DNA of 64,000 nucleotides from Nephrocerus scutellatus (GCA_947095585.1 OX352762.1:119876930-119940929), one strand, 5' to 3'. Counted from the first letter of the stretch, positions 46,325-57,115 are shown. The notes: a model not told the origin generated them from the letters alone. Translations and numbers: made by a program.

Positions 46325-46620
46325 ATAAGCGATTACTTTTCAGACCTCACCTCTTAGGCATAACTGTAGTTCATTCACCACTAAGTTCCATAGATGGGGG
46401 GACAGGACTCCACCTTGTGGGGTTCCTCTGCAGACAGATATTCTGGCAGAAGGCACACCCAGTTTTAAATTAATAATCTGGCTTTTGAGCAGACGATTAA
46501 TCAATTCGCCAAACGAGTCGTCCACCCTTTAATTCGAAAGTGCATTCGTAATCGCAAATGTTTTGACATTATTAAAAGCGCCTTGAATGTCTAGGAACAC
46601 TACAATTTTGCACTTTTTGA
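46325..46620 (-). mobile_element. Family-K LINE (LOA/R1-like), RT palm, downstream part
   Basis: The minus strand reads KCKIVVFLDIQGAFNNVKTF (motif A with catalytic D), a stop, then DDSFGELINRLLKSQIINLK and VCRGTPQGGVLSPHLWNLVV (motif B). The upstream part of the same RT lies at 50451-50690. The two parts are separated by the 3.8-kb insertion between them. The clade name is from memory of the GTPQGGVLSP style. Confidence 0.75.
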
Positions 46621-46724
46621 CGTGACAACGTCTCACTCCAAGGTTTAAGAGGGTACATGTTCAAAAACTCAAATGTTAAATGTCACTATTTAACAGCTGT
46701 TAAGTTACGTTTTTTAATATTCAA

Positions 46725-47490
46725 TGGGATTTGGTCATGAGGAACTAGAGTTTTTGAACAAAGCAATTTATCAAGCGATTCGCATGAAATTCGGAATGTA
46801 GGACTAATATGTGACTATAGGACTTGTTCCTATGGAAATTCTGGGACCTGGCCAATAGGGTCTGGGATTTTTGGAACCAAGCCATTTTTCAAGGGATTCG
46901 TATGAAACTCGTAATGTAGGACTAATATGTGACTATAAGACTTGTTCCTATGGAAATTCTGGGATCTGGCCAATTGGGTCTGGGATTTTTGGAACCAAGC
47001 CATTTCTCAAGGGATTCGTATGAAACTCGGAATGTAGGACTAATATGTGACTATAGGACTTGTTCCTATGGAAATTCTGGGATCTGGCCAATAGGGTCTG
47101 GGATTTTTGGAACCAAACCATTTCTCTAGGGATTCGTATGAAACTCGGAATGTAGGACTAATATGTGACTATAAGACTTGTTCCTATGGAAATTTTGGAA
47201 TATGATCATTATTGTCTGGAATTTCTGGAATAAAGCAATTTCTCAAGCGATTCGCATGAAATTCGAAATGTAGGACTAAGATGTGACTATAAGATTTCTT
47301 CCTATGGAAATTCTGGAATATGATCATTATTGTCTGGAATTTCTGGAATAAAGCAATTTCTCAAGCGATTGAAATGAAATTCGGAATGCAGGACTAATAT
47401 GCGGCTATAAGACTTCTTCCTATGGGAATTCTGGAGAATGATCATTATGGTCTGGAATTTCGGGAACTAAGCAATTTCTCAAGCGACTCG
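46725..47490 (+). repeat. 118-bp tandem repeat, about 6.5 units
   Basis: The anchor GGACTAATATGTGACTAT (with small variants) starts at 46801, 46919, 47037, 47155, 47273 and 47391: a period of 118 at every step. Units contain TTGTTCCTATGGAAATTCTG and a GGATTCGTATGAAACTCGGA-type part. Units 2-4 are near identical and the outer ones are more diverged. It lies inside the left unit of the HINE-like insertion. No coding frame of interest and no CRISPR-like spacer structure. Confidence 0.92.
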
Positions 47491-47580
47491 TGCCTTTTAA
47501 TTTAATCGTAATATTGGCCACAACGTCAAAGAATTTCACTCCAACCGCGCGTAAAGATTACACGCACATATTTTTTTAAA

Positions 47581-48099
47581 AGCTCTTACTACTGCATTAC
47601 TATGTTTGTGCAGTGATATGATACATTTAATATGTACCCACCTCACAATAAATTGTTATGAACATTTAAATCAGCTTATAAATTATTTATTCGTTGTATG
47701 TGATGTGATTGATGATCATATATGTGGTTTCAATAACATACAATCAAGCAGAGCAGAACGAAACAAACATATGCAGTAGTAGGCTGCGGTCAAGAATTCA
47801 GCCGCTGCGCAGTTTATGCTGCATGTTGGTCAAAAATTCACTTTTCAGCCAATGCATTAAAGAAAAATCGACTGCGCAGTTTACGCAGCTACTTAAAATG
47901 GGATGCAAATAGCAAAATGTAAATGTCAAATTGTCGCCCTACAAGCAGACTGTTAGTCGGTTCAAAAATAGCCGCAATTTCGTGCACACCGACTTCCTGC
48001 CATTTTTTTGTGCAGCACAAGCTGCGAAGCTACTTAATTCTTCACCGCAACCGTATTGATAGTATAGTCTCTGTTCATTTTCCTATCAGTGCTCTGCTC
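47581..48099 (+). repeat. Module A, copy 1
   Basis: 519 bp from AGCTCTTACTACTGC to TCAGTGCTCTGCTC. Recurs with few changes as A2 (49035-49573). Shared marks include GATGTGATTGATGATCAT, GCAGTAGTAGGCTGCGG and TGTCAAATTGTCGCCCTAC. Confidence 0.85.
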
Positions 48100-48185
48100 G
48101 CTCTTTCTATTAACATTGTGAGTGAATGCTCTCGTGTTTGGTAACAGAAAACAATACTACTATAAGTTACAGAAATAAGAGAACA

Positions 48186-48513
48186 ATGCAAAAGAAATTT
48201 AATGAGAAATAATTGGCCTGCATGTTTGAAAGCGACAATCTTTCCATACCATTTCGAAGTATGGGCAGCATTACTCAGTACTCACTACATTTCTCTTCTA
48301 ATTTCATTTAAAACTACTCAAATTTTTTATGAGTTGAAACCAAAAGCTGCATTACTGTGTTTTTGGCAGTAATATGCAATATGCAGCAACTTCACAGTTA
48401 GTGGTTATGAACATTAAAATTCGCTTATAAATAATTTATATATAATGTGATGTGATGATGATGTATGTGATGAGCTACGGTGCAAGTCGTAGGACTTGTA
48501 TTTAGTATAGAAA
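48186..48513 (+). repeat. Module B, copy 1
   Basis: 328 bp from ATGCAAAAGAAATTTAAT to TAGTATAGAAA. Recurs as B2 (49998-50317). Shared marks: AATAATTGGCCTGC, TTTTTTATGAGTTGAA and GCAAGTCGTAGGACTTGT, the last containing an imperfect palindrome. The next unit's 13-bp end starts 8 bases later at 48521. Confidence 0.85.
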
Positions 48514-48650
48514 TTTTTAACGTGACAACGTCTCACTACAAGGGGTGCATGTTCAAAAAGTCAAATGTTAAATGTCCACTGTTGTGATCAACGAATGCTC
48601 ACAGCTCACACTGTTGTGCTCACTGTTAATGTTTTATTATCAAGAAGGCG

Positions 48651-48897
48651 TACCGTACTTGAAAATTTGAGAATCGCCTAGAGAAGACTATATTTAGAAA
48701 TATTCATTTCAGTGTCGTTTGGCATTTTGTGCATAAAAGTTTGAATGGTTTTTGCATTTTTTAATTATTATAAAAAGTATTACAGTAATTTATTTTTTGT
48801 TATTTACATTAAACAATATTTCCTTGTATTGCAGATATTAGCTTTAATATATTTAAGTAATAATCTTCTACAAAAAATCATTTTAAACACAGATTTT
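48651..48897 (+). repeat. Module C, copy 1
   Basis: 247 bp, TACCGTACTTGAAAATTTG to CACAGATTTT. Recurs with the same length as C2 (49578-49824). Internal TTCCTTGTATTGCAG resembles a splice acceptor but no exon is evident. Confidence 0.85.
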
Positions 48898-49034
48898 CAC
48901 AAAACGAAATCCCATCTTTCCGAATTATAATCGTTTAATTCATATTATCTATATATATTAACTATAAACATCCCTTTTTACTGATAGTTTACTATATATA
49001 AATAAGGAAAAAAAATATAAAAGATAATTTTTAA

Positions 49035-49573
49035 CAGCTCTTACTTCTCCTACTACTATCGACGCAACTGCATTACTATGTTTGTGCAGTGATATGATAT
49101 ATATAATATGTACCCACCTCACAATAAATTGTAATGAACATTTAAATCAGCTTATAAATTATTTATTCGTTGTATGTGATGTGATTGATGATCATGTATG
49201 TGGTTTCAATAACATACAATCAAGCAGAGCAGAACGAAACAAACATATGCAGTAGTAGGCTGCGGTCAAGAATTCAGCCGCTGTGCAGTTTATGCTGCAT
49301 TTTGGTCAAAAATTCAATTATCAGCCAATGCATTAAAGAAAAATCGACTGCGCAGTTACGCAGCTACTTAAAATTAGATGCAAATAGCAAAATGTAAATG
49401 TCAAATTGTCGCCCTACAAGCAGACTGTTAGTCGGTTCAAAATATAGCCGCAATTTCGTGCATACCGACTGCCTGCCATTTTTTGTGCAGCACAAGCTGC
49501 GAAGCTACTTAATTCTTTACCGCAGCCGCAGTGATAGTATAGTCTCTGTTCATTTTCTATCAGAGCTCTGCTC
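49035..49573 (+). repeat. Module A, copy 2
   Basis: 539 bp. Compared with A1 it has an extra TTCTCCTACTACTATCGACG near its start and a few substitutions; otherwise collinear. It is followed at once by C2, whereas A1 is followed by B1. Confidence 0.85.
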
Positions 49574-49577
49574 TGCA

Positions 49578-49824
49578 TACCGTACTTGAAAATTTGAGAA
49601 TCGCCTAGAGAAGACTATATTTAGAAATTTTCATTTCAGTGTCGTTTGGCATTTTGTGCACAAAAGTTTGAATGGTTTCTGAATTTTTTAATTATTATAA
49701 AAAGTATTACAGTAATTTATTTTTTGTTATTTACATTAAACAATATTTCCTTGTATTGCAGATATTAGCTTTAATATATTTTAGTAATAATCTTCTACAA
49801 AAAATCATTTTAAACACAGATTTT
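49578..49824 (+). repeat. Module C, copy 2
   Basis: 247 bp, nearly the same as C1. It lies between A2 and B2, where the first unit has only a short unrelated spacer. Confidence 0.85.
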
Positions 49825-49997
49825 TTTTATATAAAAATGAAGCTAAATTTAACATTATAAAAATGCCAGTCTCTCAGTCAAAGAAGAGATGTTCGATCGT
49901 AAGTTGGATGTCTGCCACTGAACAATGAATCTACCATCGACCATTGAGTAAACCATCAAATATCATACATGGCATTAAGCATCGGTTCAAAGTAATT

Positions 49998-50317
49998 ATG
50001 CAAAAGAAATTTAATAAGAAATAATTGGCCTGCGTGTTTCAAAGTGACATTCTTACCATACCATTTCGAAGCATGGGCAGCACTTCTCACCACTTTTCTC
50101 TTCTAATTTAATTTAAAACTACTCAAATTTTTTATGAGTTGAAGCCAAAAGCTCCATTACTGTGTTTGGGCAGTAATATGCAATATGCAGCAACTTCAAA
50201 GTTAGTGGTTATGAACATTAAAATTTGCTTATAAATAATTTATATATAATGTGATGTGATGATGATGTATGTGATGAGCTACGCTGCAAGTCGTAGGACT
50301 TGTTTTTAGTATAGAAA
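49998..50317 (+). repeat. Module B, copy 2
   Basis: 320 bp, collinear with B1. It is followed by about 80 bp of AT-rich sequence and the right-hand inverted end of the insertion, which B1 lacks. Confidence 0.85.
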
Positions 50318-50450
50318 AAATATATTTTTAATATATCCGTCCGTGTTTATGTCCTACAGACAATAAGATATTTGTTTTCTTTTCTTTCGTCCCGGACAGA
50401 CGTTGTCACGCTCAAAACCCACGGCCGTGTCTTCGACACAGCCTACCCCG

Positions 50451-50690
50451 CTCTTTTTTGTAGTGCACTGAATGTCTTATAGAACGTACCAGTGTATGCA
50501 GGACTGTTTCTAAAAACCTCCCTTTACAATACGGGTTCTGATCTGTAGAGAGGAGTCTTTTATCAATGCATGTTGGGTGCGGAGTCTTTTAAGTGTCTTT
50601 AACAGGATTGACGATAGACTGATTGGTCTGAGATCCTAAGGACTAATGTGCGAGCATTTGCCTGCTTTGAGTACATAGTATATAGCTATA
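50451..50690 (-). mobile_element. Family-K LINE (LOA/R1-like), RT finger, upstream part
   Basis: The minus strand from 50690 reads VLKAGKCSHISP, DLRPISLSSILLKTLKRL, then after a frame change NPYCKGRFLETVLHTLVRSI and HSVHYKKE at 50451. The expected continuation (..VVFLDI.GAFNNV) is found at 46620, so the HINE-like insertion splits one RT domain. Confidence 0.75.
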
Positions 50691-51200
50691 GAAACTATTT
50701 TTTCTTTTGTTCTTACGGAACTTTGGAGATAGAAAAAAAACTTTAAATTCAATTCAATTTTGTTTTTGATCTCAAATTTACAAAAAACGTTTTCCCTTTT
50801 AGTAAAATGACTTGATTACATTTTCCTTTTATTTGCTTGCAATGAGCTTTTCATTGACATAAAATTAGCTGAACAAATCATTCATGAAAATATGTCAATC
50901 TGAATTATGTCCTTTCGACAACCATCTTTTTAAGCTTTTCATATACAAGTGAAATAATTAGTAATCTGCATCTGCTTTTAATAGGCACTGAATATATTTG
51001 GAAAAGTCTACACAATGGAGAACATTTATAAACCTTATCCCCAACTAGTAGTGCACTTTTTACAAGTTTTTGCCTTTATTCTTCCGCCTGTCAAGAAATA
51101 AAAGCCGTCTGTCTAGTAATCTTATAAACTTAACAACATTCAAAATATCGGATTTTAAATTGAAATAAAATAACAAAAATTCAAATCTTTATTATTTTTG

Positions 51201-52257
51201 TTAAGACCCATTGACATTTATTTTTTGAAGATAATCCCTTTCCAAATGTTGGCGGCGACTGCGCCGTAATTCAGCCATCCGTAAGCACCAATTTTGAATG
51301 ACTCGCTCGAGGACTTCGGTCGGTATCTCGCGATAACTTGAGGCTGGCTTTCAATGTCTCAATTGTAGCTGGTTTATCCACAAACCCCACAAAAAAAAGT
51401 CCAAAGGTGTGATATCACACGATCTTGGTGGCCAATCCACCGGTCCGAAACGAGAGATCAATTGCTCACCGAAACGAGGAAGCAGTAAATCCATTGTATC
51501 ACGGGCTGTATGGGATGTAGCGCCGTCTTGTTGGAACCAAATGTCGTGGAGATCACGGGCTTCAATTTCCGGCATCGAAAGGTCGTTTATCATGGCGCGA
51601 TAGCGTTCGCCATTCACTGTTACATTGGCGCCAGCCTCTTCTTTAAAGAAATATGGGCCGATGATTCCTCCAGCCCATAGGACGCACCAAACGGTAGTTT
51701 TCAATGGATGTAATGGCAGTTCGTGAATGGCTTTAGGTTGCTCTTCAGTTCAAATATGGCAATTTTGCTTATTGACGAAGCCATTAAGCCAAAAATGCGC
51801 CTCATCGCTGAACAAAATTCGGGTCCCAAAATACGGATCTTCGGCGAGTTTTTCAAGAGCCCAACCACTGAAAGTATGATGCTGTGGAAGGTTGGCCGGC
51901 TTAAATTCTTGGACTAGCTGTCAAATCAAGATCGCCCAAGTTAGTAGTGTCATAAGATAGGCCAAGTTGTTGTGAACGGCGCCGAATCGATTCTTCCGGG
52001 TTTTCGGCAAAACTCTCACTTACAGCCGCAATATTCTCTTCATTTCGGGCTGTACGTGGTCTAATCGGTCGAGTATCTTCCAATAATTTAAAATTATTCT
52101 CAAGTTTGCCGATGGTATGCCGAATAGTGCGTTCGGTAGGACGATTGTGTACACCATAAGTTGGCCTGAGCGCGCGATGAACACTTTTCACAGAGCGTCG
52201 ATTTTCGTAAAACAATTGTACGATTTGTAAACGTTGTTGAACGTCATGTCTTTTCAT
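51201..52257 (-). pseudogene. DD41D rosa-like mariner transposase, broken
   Basis: The start ATG is at 52257 (MKRHDVQQRLQIVQLFYENR, helix-turn-helix region). A small deletion after SYDTT shifts the frame. Then follow HHTFSGWALEKLAEDPYFGT, FSDEAHFWLNGFVNKQNC (first catalytic D), a TGA in place of the Trp after CHI, then WCVLWAGGIIGPYFFKEE, DIWFQQDGATSHTARDTMDL (second D) and PPRSCDITPLDFFLWG (third D). A second deletion follows, then VLERVIQNWCLRMAELRRSR to a TAA at 51201. I count 41 residues between the second and third aspartates, the spacing of rosa-type elements. Length if joined is about that of the family. Confidence 0.85.
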
Positions 52258-52375
52258 GATGAAATGTCAATGAATGCTGAATAAAATTATGTATTTAGTT
52301 TGACAGTAGTCATGCGAAACATGTCAAAAAAATCCTTTTGGAAAAAGTACCTCCAATATGATCACCCTTTACTTG
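52258..52375 (-). mobile_element. 5' end of the rosa-like mariner
   Basis: The complement starts AAGGGTGATCATATTGGAGG and leads to the transposase start about 110 bp downstream. AAGGGTG is a plausible inverted-repeat start. I could not find its partner near 51050-51200, so the right end is lost or diverged. Confidence 0.5.
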
Positions 52376-52380
52376 CACTG

Positions 52381-53844
52381 TATTATTGAGTGGCAGTTCC
52401 TTCTGTAGATACTGTGTTTGTCAATTTAATGAAAATTTTTAGATATTATCTGTGACATTTTCCGAATTGAATTCGTGAAACGTCTTAGCACTGCGAATTC
52501 CTATCAGCACACGACATTTTACTTATTGCATTTTTATATAAAAATTGTCTGTTGCAGAAAAATTCTGAAAGGATTTTCTGCTTTGCAAGCTGAAGTTTGC
52601 AGGTGGAAAATAACTGGAAGTGGTTCCTTGTATTTCTTTCACCTTGAATTCTAGTCACGAGTTTTCCATTTTATTTTCTGTTGCATTTTCTTCATTTTGG
52701 CAGACGTTACCGTCTGTTACCGATTTCCGTTCATGATAAATCAAAGTGTGTTCCATCGTGTTTCACATGTTGCCGCAGAGATTGTCATCGTCTGAATTGA
52801 TACGAATTCGACTGTAAGGAGAACATCTCGCTTATTTAAAAGAAAGGTGTCCATTTAACTTAGTGAAATGTATCTGTGTTTTTAAATCACCGGTAAAAGG
52901 GTACTTTTTCCTGACAGCAGGAATGTGTCTATTTAATTTAATGAGAAATTTGTTTGTATTTTTGTGTCACCAGTTAAAGGATACACTACTGATAGCAGCA
53001 CTTGAATGGGTGATGCGAATTCATTCGAATTAAATTCTATAAATTGTATAAAATAGTCGCCTTTATTAATTGTAACACAAAAAGAAGGGACAAAAACTGT
53101 GTTCCGTGTCGGTCGACAATAAAATGGTAGGACGCCTGTCAAACCGAAAACGTAAAATCATCAATCGATCAAAAACTAATTACATAACCAGAAGAAAATT
53201 ATAGTGTGGCAGCTTTTTTTTCTGTTATTTGTATGCAAAAAAAGCATTTAATTATAACAGCTACTGCTACCTACTCTCAGCTAAGACAGTAGTTAATGAG
53301 AAACACTTTAGAGAAGTGGTAGCTTTTTTCCTGTCTTTTCAAATTTTTCTACTATATACCAGACGCAGACCAGACGAGACATATTGCATGTGGCCATTGA
53401 AAGTAAGTACCATACTTTGTCCATTACGGAAAAAAACACATCACTTTTTTTAATGACTGCACTCGTAGTTTCTCTTGTGAATAAACACACCTCTTGCATG
53501 TCTACTATTACAGACGGTTTGGGTTTTTTACACACATCCACAAAAGTGGCCATTAAATCGAGTAGTTAACACAAGTGGTTCATTCATCATATTTAACGTA
53601 CAGTTAGAGTTGTACTCGTATTCGTGTATAGAGTTGAGAAATGATTGCTTGCAGGGCAAATCAAAAAATCTTTTCTGGCAAAACAAGCGCATAGAGCGTT
53701 TATTTTCTAAAAACCTAGATAAATTGTTAAATGTAAATTTTTACTCAGAATAAAAAACCGTGCTAACTTTACGTGGATTTTTACCGTGATTTTATTTTGA
53801 CCGTGTGGTAGAGAATACGATTTATCGTATGTTGCCTTTTTTTA
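52381..53844. other. Interval with one small tandem duplication, no gene seen
   Basis: No gene was recognised. TGTCCATTTAACTTAGTGAA at 52848 and TGTCTATTTAATTTAATGAG at 52926 open two diverged 78-bp units ending in CTGACAGCAGG and CTGATAGCAGC. Confidence 0.5.
52848..53003. repeat. Diverged tandem duplication, period 78 bp
   Basis: Two collinear units share TGTC(C/T)ATTTAA, TGT.TTTT and TCACC(G/A)GT(A/T)AAAGG, and end (C)TGA(C/T)AGCAG. Confidence 0.55.
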
Positions 53845-54690
53845 TTCATTCCACGACCCCGTAGCCTGGTCCTTGCCTCACGCAAAAAATCACTCCAAAT
53901 TAGTTTGGCAGCTTTTAAGTTCTGCCTCGTTATCATGTTCCATATATACTACCGCAAATAACTTTCCGAGGAGAACGATCTTCGCTTATATGACCACCAG
54001 AGCCTATACTGCTGGATTTTCTTCACAATGTCAACATTTTGGGTCGCGTGAGGAACTTGTGACGCGTATGGCGCCTGTCATAGGAAAACGTCATGGCAGA
54101 ATTTTACGAATGAGTCATTCTCACATACTTTCCTCTCAAACGCCTCTAAAAGGATAGAATGATTTTTGCTAAGCACTTAAGTATACGTAAGTACCAGTAA
54201 GACCATTGTCTTATACATCAGCAGCTTAAATTTTATGGTTAAATTCCTGAAAAGTTTTGACTTTGTTGCCTTTAAGAACCCTTCCGCGTATTTCTGACCC
54301 CATGCTGTTATCAGCCGCTACAGATTACCCGAGATAGTTTAAGGATTGCATTACTTCGAATTCCCGCTCCAAAATACCTTAATTGAGATACAAATTTCGG
54401 ATCTTCTTCTCGCACACGTGGCCACTATGAAATTTGTTTGGCTCTTATTTAAGTGCAGTATGAAATTTGGTGCCCCCACCCCACTTGTTCTGGAAACAAA
54501 AGATTCTTGTAAATCTCTTGAGTTTTTGACAAAGCTGTCAACATCGTCTGCGTAAGCCAGTATCTGGACGAACTTATGGAGAGTTTTTTCCCGCTCCACC
54601 AATTCATAGTGTCGTATCACTTTTCACCACCGCCAGTGAGTAGGCTCTTATGGGGGCCTGTTGTATATGTTGTGACCGTCATCGGATCCA
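53845..54690 (-). mobile_element. RTE LINE copy, decayed
   Basis: The complement of the RTE 3' region: CGTAGCCTGGTCCTTGCCTC near 53862 corresponds to the GGCC(A)GGACC(G) end. Then follow the C-terminus, the VQSF.YLG region near 54325, and an 89-codon frame with ILAYADDVDSFVKNSRDLQE. YADD at 54543-54554 keeps both aspartates. It is truncated near 54690. Confidence 0.7.
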
Positions 54691-54794
54691 CAGTTCACTG
54701 GTTAGTCGACGTTTGTAGCTAAAAGATATTGTTTTTTTTTTTTTATTTCGTCATTCCACTTAATAAATATTTACTTACAATAATGCCTACACTT

Positions 54795-55235
54795 AAAATA
54801 AAAGTGCAGCGTACTGCCGATAATAAAAAGAGTGAGTTTATTCTATAAGTGTAAACGCCCGCTAAAAAAAGTACCAGCACTGTATAGGGCATCGAAATAT
54901 GTGGTGAGTTTAATCTACGAGAGTTATGGTCCGCTTAAAAGAAAAGCACCAGCGCACTGTAGGCAAACGGAGTGATTTTACCTATGAGTGTTAAGGTTTG
55001 CTTATAAAGCATCAGCGCACTGTAGGCAAACGGAAAACGGAGTGATTTTCGCTCTGTAGGCAAATGGAGTGATTTTGTTTACGAATGTAAAGGTTTGGTT
55101 GTGAAGCACCAGCGCACTGTAGACAAACGGAAGACGGAGTGATTTTTGCACTGTAGGCAAATGGAGTGATTTTGTTTACGAATGTAAAGGTGTACTTAAA
55201 AAGCACCGTCTGTAGACAAACGAAAGCGGAGAACG
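54795..55235. repeat. Tandem repeat, 63- and 97-bp units
   Basis: The anchor GCACCAGCGCACTGTAG, or variants, lies at 54946, 55009, 55106 and 55203 (steps 63, 97, 97), with older units before. The long units hold an extra stretch with GCACTGTAGGCAAATGGAGT. Every unit has GGAGTGATTTT and GAATGTAAAGGT-type parts. Steps of 63 and 97 suggest a 63-bp unit enlarged by an internal 34-bp duplication that then spread. Confidence 0.8.
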
Positions 55236-55639
55236 GTATGTATTTATTTCGGGCAGAACACATATAAAATTTAGTAGAGCAGCCAAGCTGATTATCCTAC
55301 GAATTTGTTTTGCGTAAATTTGTAACAAAAAACAAACGTCTCTACTTGATGTTAAATTGTTGCGGGTAATCACTAAGTACACATTTTCAAAAGGCAATTG
55401 GGAATTTTATGTGTGTTAAAAAAAAACTAATCACATTTTGGCACTCGGTTATTCGTAGTATGGATTGTGGCCAATACGTTTCAAGTTATAGGAATATTCA
55501 AAAAGTCTTTTTGCTGTAAGCCCCTAGGGGCTAAAGACGGACGAATGGACGATTGAAGAAAGAAAATATTTTACATATGGTTTGTGGTGGAGCAAATGTT
55601 TGCTTCTGTTGAATTGGTTTGCTAGTTATCAAAATATAT
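55236..55639. other. Short interval without recognised feature
   Basis: A small palindrome AGCCCCTAGGGGCT lies at about 55520-55533. No gene seen. Confidence 0.4.
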
Positions 55640-55735
55640 TTACTTGGCTTATAACATAGGTTTTGGTCAACCTACATAGTCTTGTCAGTTGATATGGGAT
55701 GCCGAAACATCTCACGAAAGTTTTATTCTAGCTAT
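55640..55735 (-). mobile_element. Short RTE LINE piece
   Basis: TTGGCTTATAACATAGGTTT and CAACCTACATAGTCTTGTCA correspond to the complement of about 27040-27100 of the best copy (after motif A). It abuts a SINE. Confidence 0.6.
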
Positions 55736-55769
55736 ACAGTAATAGACGGCTTTGTATCAGTTAGTGCTC

Positions 55770-56010
55770 TAGTAGCTCTAGTGAATAAGGAATAGTACAT
55801 TGTGCTTCTGAGCAAGAGGTTCAAAGTTGCAATCCCAAAAAAATACAATAAATCTCCTTCGCGGTCCCACATCTCGCGAATGTCTAACAAACATTTGGGT
55901 TTAAATTTTAGGTCACTTCCATTTGTATCCAAAACTAAAACATGCCCATGCACGAATGGTCGTGAGTAGCTAAGTCTTTGACCACGACGGTTTGTCGAGC
56001 CAAAAATTAC
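55770..56010 (+). mobile_element. tRNA-derived SINE, diverged copy
   Basis: AGTAGCTCTAGTGAATAAGG (decayed A box), CTTCTGAGCAAGAGGTTC, AAAGTTGCAATCCC (decayed B box), GCGGTCCCACATCTCGCGAA and the end GGTTTGTCGAGCCAAAAATT with a TA-rich tail match the copy at 32797 in order. Confidence 0.75.
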
Positions 56011-56435
56011 TATTGAAGGTAAATAAAATGTTGGAACTTTAGATGTTTTTCTATTGACTGGCTAATGGCCTAATTCAGTTCAAGCGTTATTGGCGACACT
56101 TGACACTTGATAACTTTAGCGTATGGACTAATTTGTGTTGCAAAACATCATCCAGTTATCAAGTAATGGCTATTTAGTAATTTATGAAAATGCACTTCCC
56201 AGCGCTTTACTTTGGCATTGCGAGCTTGTAAATGAATGCACTAGAATTCCAGACATTGTAGATTATAACGCTAATACCCTTAACTAGTTTCTTACCTCTC
56301 ATCCTAACAACTACACCGTCCAGTGTATCATCACTTCTAGGCTCTTCAGAACATTGTGTAGCATCAGCATCAGCTTGTTGTCGAACCACGAAGTTAAAGA
56401 ATAAACCCATAAAAGGAAAGTATGGTTACACGAGA
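56011..56435. other. Interval without recognised feature
   Basis: Nothing recognised. Confidence 0.35.
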
Positions 56436-57115
56436 AAGCCGAGTGGGATGGCCTCAATAATTTCTATAAAAATATTAACCAGCCACTTAATGCCAATAGT
56501 GGTGTGAATGCCATTTCTGTTACGATCATAAACATAATCCAGGAGGGTATGCGAAAATGTATGCCTTCCAGGAATAAGTAAATAAAATCGAAGAAAAATG
56601 CTTGATATAATTTAAGCTGCAAAGGGGCGTCTATGAACCGGAAGGTATGCTACCGGTTATATAAGAATATGGAAAACCGAACAAAATTTAAACGAGTCAT
56701 AAATGATTGCAATGCCTAACTTAGACGAGTCAAATTCGACTATGACCAGAAACTGAGACAAGAAACACTTCAATACTCCAAAGGTAGTCAGGATTATTGG
56801 TCATTCGTGAAACGAATTAAAAATACTGCCTCGTCTTCAATTCCAACGCTCATTCACAATGACATTCCACCTGTCAGCTCTATAGACAAGGCCAATCAGC
56901 TTGCTTCACATTTCGCAGCTAGCTCAACGATACTAGATTGCGCGTTGTCGCCGCCTGTACTTTCAAGAGTCGAATCCTCTATGGGACAAATATACTTTCG
57001 AACTTGTCAACTAGCAAGAGTCCATCTCACGGGTCGACCATTAGACATATCTTTGGATGTACCAACCAATTCAGAGATTCCTCCTTTACCCGCACAATAA
57101 TTATGGGGAATGAAT
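56436..57115 (+). mobile_element. Family-J LINE: endonuclease-RT linker to RT start
   Basis: Reads KAEWDGLNNFYKNINQPLNA, CMPSRNK, KFKRVINDCNA, VKFDYDQKLRQETLQYSKGS, then SFVKRIKNTASSSIPTLIHN and DIPPVSSIDKANQLASHFAA, SSMGQIYFRT, and stops near 57115. It overlaps the 5' part of the minus-strand copy at 7275 and lies upstream of the segments at 1960 and 29590 on the same family. Few stops (TAA/TAG near 56575, 56720). Confidence 0.78.

Larger units (their letters stand above)
46621..50450. mobile_element. Helentron-associated (DINE-1/HINE-like) insertion, two units
   Basis: It begins CGTGACAACGTCT (46621-46633). The exact complement AGACGTTGTCACG is at 50398-50410, and six more outer bases match with one gap (TTTTGA). 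Just beyond the right copy is a small stem-loop GTGTC-TTC-GACAC (50427-50439). The left unit contains a 118-bp tandem array. The 13-bp end occurs again in direct orientation at 48521, so two units lie head to tail. Subterminal inverted repeats, tandem core, 3' stem-loop and head-to-tail copies are the known plan of DINE-1/HINE elements. No coding capacity. The family match is by structure only. Confidence 0.6.

Noticed and set aside
46725..47490. CRISPR array
   Set aside because: The repeats are 118 bp, contiguous and without unique spacers; the genome is eukaryotic.
48826..48840. Splice acceptor in module C as evidence of an exon
   Set aside because: TTGTATTGCAG looks like an acceptor but no coding frame or donor partner is visible on either side in either copy.
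47581..50317. LTR retrotransposon with modules A/B/C as LTRs
   Set aside because: No TG...CA ends, primer-binding site, polypurine tract or gag-pol frame is seen, and the modules are in shuffled order.
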